64,000 bases of DNA, taken from Lachnospiraceae bacterium (GTDB lineage: Bacteria > Bacillota > Clostridia > Lachnospirales > Lachnospiraceae). Of the stretch, positions 59,009-64,000 are shown one piece after another. The translations under genes and the position numbers were made by a program. Positions within the stretch are counted from its first letter, which is position 1, and every line of letters starts with the position of its first letter. Where the stretch lies: NCBI GenBank assembly GCA_014804445.1, contig JAAUZU010000006.1, positions 43,709 through 107,708 on the forward strand, written 5' to 3'. The notes under the pieces were generated by a model, which made no database searches, was not told the DNA's origin, and saw nothing but the letters and a program-made list of their open reading frames with translations.

Positions 59009-61198
59009 ATGAGCATTGCAGTAGAACAGGCAGGCGAGGACACTTTGGATTACGGCGCCGAATACAAGACAAAACAGGACGTTAAAGTGATTAAAAAGGA
59101 CGGGAGCAAGGAATCCTTCAATGTACAGAAGGTGGTAAATGCTGTCGGCAAAAGTGCGTACCGCGCTCTCACCAAATTCACGGAGGAAGAGAAGAGGCAT
59201 ATTTGTCAGTATGTGGTAGATAAAGTGGACGAGCTTGAACAGGAAGAGATTCCGATTCCTGTCATGCATAATATTGTGGAAAGCGCTTTGGAGCAGGTAA
59301 AGCCCATTGTGGCAAAGAGCTACCGCGACTACCGGAACTATAAGCAGGATTTTGTGCGCATGCTGGATGATGTATACAAAAAGAGCCAGTCCATCATGTA
59401 CATCGGGGATAAGGAGAATGCCAATACCGATTCCGCACTGGTTTCTACCAAGAGGAGTCTGATTTTCAATCAGTTGAACAAAGAACTGTACCAAAAGTTT
59501 TTCATGACGACAGAGGAAATACAGGCTTGCAGGGATGGCTATATTTATGTGCACGATATGTCTGCCAGAAGGGATACTATGAACTGCTGTCTCTTTGACG
59601 TGGAAAATGTGCTTTCCGGCGGTTTTGAGATGGGTAATATCTGGTACAATGAGCCGAAGTCTCTGGACGTGGCGTTCGATGTTATCGGCGATATCGTACT
59701 GAGTGCCGCAAGCCAGCAGTACGGCGGGTTTACGGTGCCGAGCGTGGACAATATATTGGAGCCTTATGCTGAGAAGTCCTACAACAAATATCTGGAAAAG
59801 TACGCGCGTCTGGGCATTGGGGAAGAGGCGGCAGAAAAGGAAGCCTATGCGGATGTAGTGAGAGAGTTTGAACAGGGCTTTCAGGGCTGGGAATATAAGT
59901 TTAATACGGTGGCAAGCAGCCGCGGCGATTATCCCTTTATCACAGTTACAGCCGGCACCGGCACGGGAAGATTTGCCAAGCTGGCAACCATTTCCATGCT
60001 GAATGTGAGAAGACGGGGACAGGGAAAAAAGGAGTGCAAGAAGCCTGTGCTGTTCCCTAAAATCGTGTTCTTATATGATGAAAACCTGCATGGACCCGGA
60101 AAGCCATTGGAAGATGTTTTTGAAGCAGGCGTAAAGTGTTCTGCCAAGACCATGTATCCTGACTGGTTAAGTCTGACCGGAAAAGGTTATGTGGCAAGTA
60201 TATATAAACAGTATGGAAAAATCATTTCTCCGATGGGATGCCGCGCATTCCTTTCACCCTGGTATGAGAGAGGCGGTATGCATCCGGCGGACGACAAGGA
60301 TGTGCCTGTATTTGTGGGACGGTTTAACGTTGGTGCGGTTTCCCTGCATCTGCCCATGATTCTGGCAAAGGCAAGGCAGGAGAGCAAGGATTTCTATGAG
60401 GTACTGGACTATTACCTGAACTTGATTCGTCAGCTTCATATCCGTACCTATGCTTATCTGGGAGAGATGCGTGCTTCCACCAATCCGCTTGCTTACTGCG
60501 AGGGCGGTTTTTTAGGCGGGCATTTAAAGCTGTCCGACAAAATCAAACCTTTGTTAAAGGCAGCGACGGCAAGCTTTGGCATCACGGCGTTAAATGAACT
60601 GCAGATGCTCTACAACGGAAAGTCTCTGGTGGAGGACGGGCAGTTTGCACTTGAGGTAATGGAGCATATCAATGCCAAGGTGAATGAATATAAAGAGAAG
60701 GATGGCAATCTTTACGCTATTTACGGGACGCCTGCGGAGAATCTCTGCGGACTGCAGATAAAGCAGTTCAGAAATAAGTACGGCATTGTGGAAGGCGTTT
60801 CGGACAGAGAATATGTGAGCAATTCCTTCCACTGCCATGTGACGGAGGATATTACGCCGATTCAGAAGCAGGATTTAGAAGAGCGGTTCTGGAATCTGAG
60901 CAATGGCGGCAAGATACAGTATGTGAAATATCCCATTGATTACAATATGGAGGCGATTAAGACGCTGATAAGAAGAGCCATGGATATGGGCTTCTATGAG
61001 GGCGTAAATCTTTCTCTGGCTTACTGTGATGACTGTGGACATCAGGAACTGGAGATGGATGTGTGTCCCAAGTGCGGCAGCCGTAATCTGACTAAGATAG
61101 ACCGTATGAACGGTTATCTGTCTTATTCACGGGTGCATGGCGATACCCGCTTAAATGAGGCAAAAATGGCGGAGATTGCCGACAGAAAGAGTATGTAA
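59009..61198 (+). CDS. nrdD: Anaerobic ribonucleoside-triphosphate reductase
   Basis: A 729-residue class III reductase making deoxynucleotides without oxygen. An N-terminal ATP-cone (about 25-115) allows allosteric control. The catalytic region contains MNCCLFDVENVLSGGFEMGN and STNPLAYCEGGFLGGH. A zinc site CDDCGH...CPKCGS lies near the end. The glycyl-radical loop is represented by RMNGYLSYSRVHGDTR. ATG 59009 follows GGAAGGGAAC; an upstream ATG at 58961 would add 16 residues without a good ribosome site. It is followed by its activase gene. Confidence 0.96.
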   Translation: MSIAVEQAGEDTLDYGAEYKTKQDVKVIKKDGSKESFNVQKVVNAVGKSAYRALTKFTEEEKRHICQYVVDKVDELEQEEIPIPVMHNIVESALEQVKPIVAKSYRDYRNYKQDFVRMLDDVYKKSQSIMYIGDKENANTDSALVSTKRSLIFNQLNKELYQKFFMTTEEIQACRDGYIYVHDMSARRDTMNCCLFDVENVLSGGFEMGNIWYNEPKSLDVAFDVIGDIVLSAASQQYGGFTVPSVDNILEPYAEKSYNKYLEKYARLGIGEEAAEKEAYADVVREFEQGFQGWEYKFNTVASSRGDYPFITVTAGTGTGRFAKLATISMLNVRRRGQGKKECKKPVLFPKIVFLYDENLHGPGKPLEDVFEAGVKCSAKTMYPDWLSLTGKGYVASIYKQYGKIISPMGCRAFLSPWYERGGMHPADDKDVPVFVGRFNVGAVSLHLPMILAKARQESKDFYEVLDYYLNLIRQLHIRTYAYLGEMRASTNPLAYCEGGFLGGHLKLSDKIKPLLKAATASFGITALNELQMLYNGKSLVEDGQFALEVMEHINAKVNEYKEKDGNLYAIYGTPAENLCGLQIKQFRNKYGIVEGVSDREYVSNSFHCHVTEDITPIQKQDLEERFWNLSNGGKIQYVKYPIDYNMEAIKTLIRRAMDMGFYEGVNLSLAYCDDCGHQELEMDVCPKCGSRNLTKIDRMNGYLSYSRVHGDTRLNEAKMAEIADRKSM

Positions 61199-61211
61199 AG
61201 GAAAGAAATCA

Positions 61212-61781
61212 ATGAGATACCATAATATAACGAAGGACGACATGCTGAACGGAGACGGGCTGCGGGTAGTGCTTTGGGTGGCAGGTTGTACCCATTGCTG
61301 CGAAAAATGCCAGAATCCGGTGACGTGGGATCCAAACGGGGGGCTTTTATTTGATGAAAGCGCCAAACAGGAAATTTTCGAGCAACTTGACAAAGACTAC
61401 ATATCAGGCATTACGTTTTCCGGCGGAGACCCGCTCCATCCGGCGAACAGATTTGATGCCAGAACCCTGATGGCAGAGATAAAGGACAAATATCCCGCTA
61501 AGACAATCTGGCTCTATACCGGAGATTCTTGGGAAGAGATTTATCAATACCCGCTGATGGAATATGTGGATGTTGTGGTTGATGGCGAGTTCCACATCGA
61601 GGAGCTGGACCCGAAGCTTTTATGGAAGGGTAGTAAAAACCAGCGGGTTATCAATGTAAAGAAAACGCTGGCACAGGAGAACCCGGAGATTCCGATACTG
61701 CATTGCGGGGACTATCAGGAATCGGATGTTTTACGGCAGACGGAAGCAGATTTGCAGAGCAATAAGTTATGTGGTATATGA
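61212..61781 (+). CDS. nrdG: Anaerobic ribonucleotide reductase activating protein
   Basis: A 189-residue radical-SAM activase that installs the glycyl radical on NrdD. The cluster motif CTHCCEKC gives the CxxxCxxC spacing, and the SAM-binding GGDPLHP follows. NITKDDMLNGDGLRVVLWVA at the N-terminus is typical. ATG 61212 (after GGAAAGAAATCA) is used; the longer frame from 61155 overlaps nrdD. The gap to nrdD is 13 bp, so the two are co-transcribed. Confidence 0.95.
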   Translation: MRYHNITKDDMLNGDGLRVVLWVAGCTHCCEKCQNPVTWDPNGGLLFDESAKQEIFEQLDKDYISGITFSGGDPLHPANRFDARTLMAEIKDKYPAKTIWLYTGDSWEEIYQYPLMEYVDVVVDGEFHIEELDPKLLWKGSKNQRVINVKKTLAQENPEIPILHCGDYQESDVLRQTEADLQSNKLCGI

Positions 61782-61799
61782 AAAACAGAAAGGGAAGAT

Positions 61800-62315
61800 A
61801 TGCAGAGGGTAGCACAGTTTTTTAAGGTGAGCCGGGATAAGTTTCTTCAGGTGATGAAGGAGGATTTTCCGGAATATACAGAAGAGGATATGATAGATAT
61901 TTATGAATCCATAGAGCTTCCGGCACGCGCCACAAAGGGAAGCGCCGGTTATGATTTTCACGCGCCCTTTGCTTTTTCACTGCCGCCCGGCAGCACCATC
62001 CGAATCCCGACCGGCATCAGGGTGAAAATCAACGACGGCTGGGTGCTTAAGCTCTATCCCAGAAGCGGGCTTGGATTTAAGTACAGGCTGCAGCTCAACA
62101 ATACGGTGGGAATCATTGACAGCGACTATTTTGAGTCGGATAACGAAGGCCATATTCTTGCAAAAATAACCAATGATTCCAACGAGGGGAAAACGTTGGA
62201 GATAGGTGCGGGAAGCGGATTTATGCAGGGGATTTTCGTGGAGTACGGTATTACCTTTGACGACGAGGCGGAAGGAAAGCGCAACGGCGGCTTCGGGAGC
62301 ACGACAAAACAATAA
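61800..62315 (+). CDS. dut: dUTPase-like deoxyuridine triphosphate nucleotidohydrolase
   Basis: A 171-residue protein. The dUTPase fold is recognisable from ARATKGSAGYDFHAPFAF (motif I), YPRSGLGFKYRLQLNNTVGI (motifs II/III: PRSGLG and the GIIDSDY block) and the C-terminal glycine-rich arm RNGGFGSTTK (motif V). An N-terminal extension of about 40 helical residues precedes the domain. It would remove dUTP and make dUMP, which fits its place behind nrdDG (18-bp gap) in a deoxynucleotide operon. Confidence 0.9.
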   Translation: MQRVAQFFKVSRDKFLQVMKEDFPEYTEEDMIDIYESIELPARATKGSAGYDFHAPFAFSLPPGSTIRIPTGIRVKINDGWVLKLYPRSGLGFKYRLQLNNTVGIIDSDYFESDNEGHILAKITNDSNEGKTLEIGAGSGFMQGIFVEYGITFDDEAEGKRNGGFGSTTKQ

Positions 62316-62320
62316 GAATA

Positions 62321-62350
62321 TGAATAGAAAACTTCTTTTTCGGGATACTA
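62321..62350 (+). promoter_or_regulatory. Forespore-type (sigma-F/G-like) promoter of the spoVAF-like gene
   Basis: TGAATA (62321-62326) and GATACTA (62344-62350) with a 17-bp spacer match the sigma-G consensus (TGnATA and CATACTA) at all but one or two positions. It lies between the dUTPase stop and the spore gene. Confidence 0.65.
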
Positions 62351-62383
62351 ATTTTTAGTAAATTTTGAAGAAGGAGTTTTTTT

Positions 62384-63820
62384 ATGGATATAGAGGAAAA
62401 GAAGGGACAGATGACGGCTTCCCTGCGGGAAAATATGGCCTATATGAACGGAAGGCTGGCAGTGGATGTAAGTTTTGATTTGGTTTACAGAGTAATCCAT
62501 GTAGGCGAGCGGGAGGCATGTATCTACTTTGTGGATGGTTTCTGCAAGGACGAGCTGATGCAGAAAATGCTGCAGTATTTCATGGACATCACAAAGAAGG
62601 AAATGCCCGCGGATGCCCATGAAATGAGCAAATGCTGTGTACCTTATGTAGAGGTGGATTTAAAGGATAAGTGGGATGATATCATTGTAAGTCTGCTGTC
62701 AGGTGTGTTTGTCCTCTTTATTGACGGCTACACGCAGGCAATTCTGATTGATTCCAGAACCTATCCGGCAAGAGATGTGTCTGAGCCGGACAAGGATAAA
62801 GTGCTTCGTGGCTCCAAGGACGGTTTTGTAGAAACGATAGTTTTTAATACGGCGTTGGTCAGAAGGCGTATCCGTAGCGCGGAACTTCGCATTGAGATGC
62901 TGAATGCAGGGAAGAGCTCCAAAACAGATATTGCGGTCTGCTACATGGCTTCCCGTGTGGATCAGAAGTTTCTCACAGAAATAAAAAACAAGATTCAGAA
63001 TATAAAAGTGGATGCACTGACCATGAATCAGGAGAGTCTGGCGGAGTGCCTTTATAAAAGGCGCTGGTTCAATCCTTTTCCCAAGTTTAAGTATACGGAG
63101 CGTCCGGATACTGCAACCGCGCAGATACTGGAGGGCAATATCGTGATACTGGTGGACAATTCGCCTTCCGCCATGATTCTGCCCACTTCCGTTTTTGACA
63201 TGGTGGAGGAAGCTGACGATTACTATTTTCCGCCAATTACGGGAACCTATCTGCGGCTGTCACGCTTTTTGATTGCGCTGCTCACTTATTTTATGACGCC
63301 AACTTTTTTGCTGCTGATGAATAACAGGGAGTATATACCGGAAGCGTTTCAGTTTATTGTGCTGAAGGATACGGAGAATATTCCGCTTATCTGGCAGTTT
63401 TTGATACTGGAGCTTGCCATTGACGGTCTGCGCCTTGCCGCCGTCAATACGCCAAGCATGTTAAGTACGCCCTTATCCGTCATGGCAGCGTTAGTGCTGG
63501 GTGAGTTTTCAGTAAACAGCGGGTGGTTTAACTCGGAGGTGATGCTCTACATGGCCTTTGTTGCCATCGCAAATTACACCCAGTCAAATTACGAACTGGG
63601 ATATGCGCTGAAATTTATGCGCATTCTGACGCTTCTTCTGACAGCGTGGTTCGGCCTGTGGGGTTATATCGGAGGCGTAGTCATCTGCATTACTGCCATT
63701 GTCTCCAATAGGACGATATCAGGAAAAAGCTATATCTATCCGCTGATTCCGTTTAGTTGGAAGAAAGTGGCGGTTCGGATGCTTCGGCTGCGGATGCCGG
63801 AAATGCGAAATGAGAAGTAG
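62384..63820 (+). CDS. SpoVAF/GerAA-family spore germination membrane protein
   Basis: A 478-residue membrane protein. The soluble N-terminal half includes FIDGYTQAILIDSRTYPARD. The block LRGSKDGFVETIVFNTALVR near 146 is the signature of GerA-type A subunits, followed by RRIRSAELRIEMLNAGKSSK. Four to five membrane helices occupy about 300-450. The first half resembles SpoVAF; SpoVA genes proper are not adjacent. The forespore-type promoter upstream supports a role in the spore inner membrane. The start follows AGAAGGAGTTTTTTT. Confidence 0.9.
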   Translation: MDIEEKKGQMTASLRENMAYMNGRLAVDVSFDLVYRVIHVGEREACIYFVDGFCKDELMQKMLQYFMDITKKEMPADAHEMSKCCVPYVEVDLKDKWDDIIVSLLSGVFVLFIDGYTQAILIDSRTYPARDVSEPDKDKVLRGSKDGFVETIVFNTALVRRRIRSAELRIEMLNAGKSSKTDIAVCYMASRVDQKFLTEIKNKIQNIKVDALTMNQESLAECLYKRRWFNPFPKFKYTERPDTATAQILEGNIVILVDNSPSAMILPTSVFDMVEEADDYYFPPITGTYLRLSRFLIALLTYFMTPTFLLLMNNREYIPEAFQFIVLKDTENIPLIWQFLILELAIDGLRLAAVNTPSMLSTPLSVMAALVLGEFSVNSGWFNSEVMLYMAFVAIANYTQSNYELGYALKFMRILTLLLTAWFGLWGYIGGVVICITAIVSNRTISGKSYIYPLIPFSWKKVAVRMLRLRMPEMRNEK

Positions 63821-63857
63821 ACTGTTTGCGGCAGTCATTTAGTATATAGCAAGGGAC

Positions 63858-63994
63858 GCCCGGGCAGAAATCTGTTCCCGAATGCGCCACGCTTTCGCTC
63901 GGAAAGAAGCGTAGTGGACGCTAAGCTCGAAAGAACCTCGCTAAGCGCCAACGCTTCTTAACGGGCTCCTTCGGGAACAGATTGCTGTCCGGGC
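63858..63994 (+). repeat. Structured palindromic repeat, copy 5
   Basis: The body has 25-nt arms (63858-63882 and 63970-63994; 23 Watson-Crick pairs, one G-U, one mismatch), GC-rich and unlike other copies. The interior has CGCTTTCGCTC, a helix AAGAAGCGT/ACGCTTCTT, CGTAGTGG, GGACGCT/AGCGCC and AGCTCGAAAG...ACCTCGCTAAG. The body starts 37 bp after the spoVAF-like stop. The window ends 6 bp beyond the right arm, so any outer helix cannot be seen in full. Confidence 0.85.
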
Positions 63995-64000
63995 TGTTGC

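Overview
The window reads as a chromosomal segment of a strictly anaerobic, spore-forming Firmicute, most likely a gut-type member of the Lachnospiraceae (Clostridium cluster XIVa). The evidence is the gene order plsX-acpP-rnc-smc-ftsY / ylxM-ffh-rpsP-khpA-rimM-trmD-rplS / rbgA-rnhB / der-plsY-gpsA / spoIVA. Sporulation genes (spoIVA, a spoVAF/gerAA-type gene), the oxygen-sensitive class III ribonucleotide reductase nrdDG, and strong AGGAGG-type ribosome binding sites agree with this. No rRNA, tRNA, CRISPR array or transposase gene was seen.

Layout: 0-6 kb holds fatty-acid/phospholipid, RNase III, SMC and FtsY genes. 6-12.1 kb is an interruption of the usual ftsY-ylxM neighbourhood: threonine ammonia-lyase, a YitT membrane protein, an AraC regulator, an unusual ParB-like/BMP fusion, a phosphoesterase and a small XRE regulator. 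12.2-22.2 kb is the SRP/ribosome-maturation block, with a TrmD-acetyltransferase fusion, two signal peptidases flanking rbgA, and a FliK-like/FlhB-C-like pair. 22.2-25.6 kb has a cyclophilin lipoprotein, an NYN-LOTUS protein and a divergent PRPP synthetase. 25.6-30.1 kb is DUF512-der-plsY-gpsA. 30.1-50.1 kb is about 20 kb of mixed genes between gpsA and spoIVA: a two-component system with an ABC exporter, a metal-efflux cassette under ArsR, a stand-alone IMP-cyclohydrolase-like gene, XRE/TetR/AraC regulators, metF, a MoxR/VWA pair and tyrS. 50.2-64 kb has spoIVA, purine/pyrimidine salvage (PNP, cytidine deaminase, an MtaD-like amidohydrolase), a membrane MutS-like ATPase, rnhA, nrdDG-dUTPase and a spoVAF-like gene.

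The most interesting signal is not a gene. Five copies of a structured intergenic element lie at about 22.3, 23.2, 48.95, 49.3 and 63.9 kb. Each has a 135-138 bp body closed by 17-25 bp arms that pair almost perfectly within a copy but differ in sequence between copies. Inside are conserved unpaired motifs and several helices whose sequences covary between copies. Three copies have a further outer helix separated by 17-19 nt internal loops, giving about 190 bp. Four copies begin just behind the stop codon of a same-strand gene. This behaves like a structured RNA or ssDNA repeat, and I cannot assign it to a named family.

Regulatory DNA is unusually legible. There are divergent promoters with abutting -35 boxes at 25.6 kb, a consensus promoter holding twin TetR palindromes at 42.04 kb, NrdR-like boxes before nrdD, sigma-E- and sigma-G-like promoters before spoIVA and the spoVAF-like gene, and several terminators that overlap start signals or stop codons.
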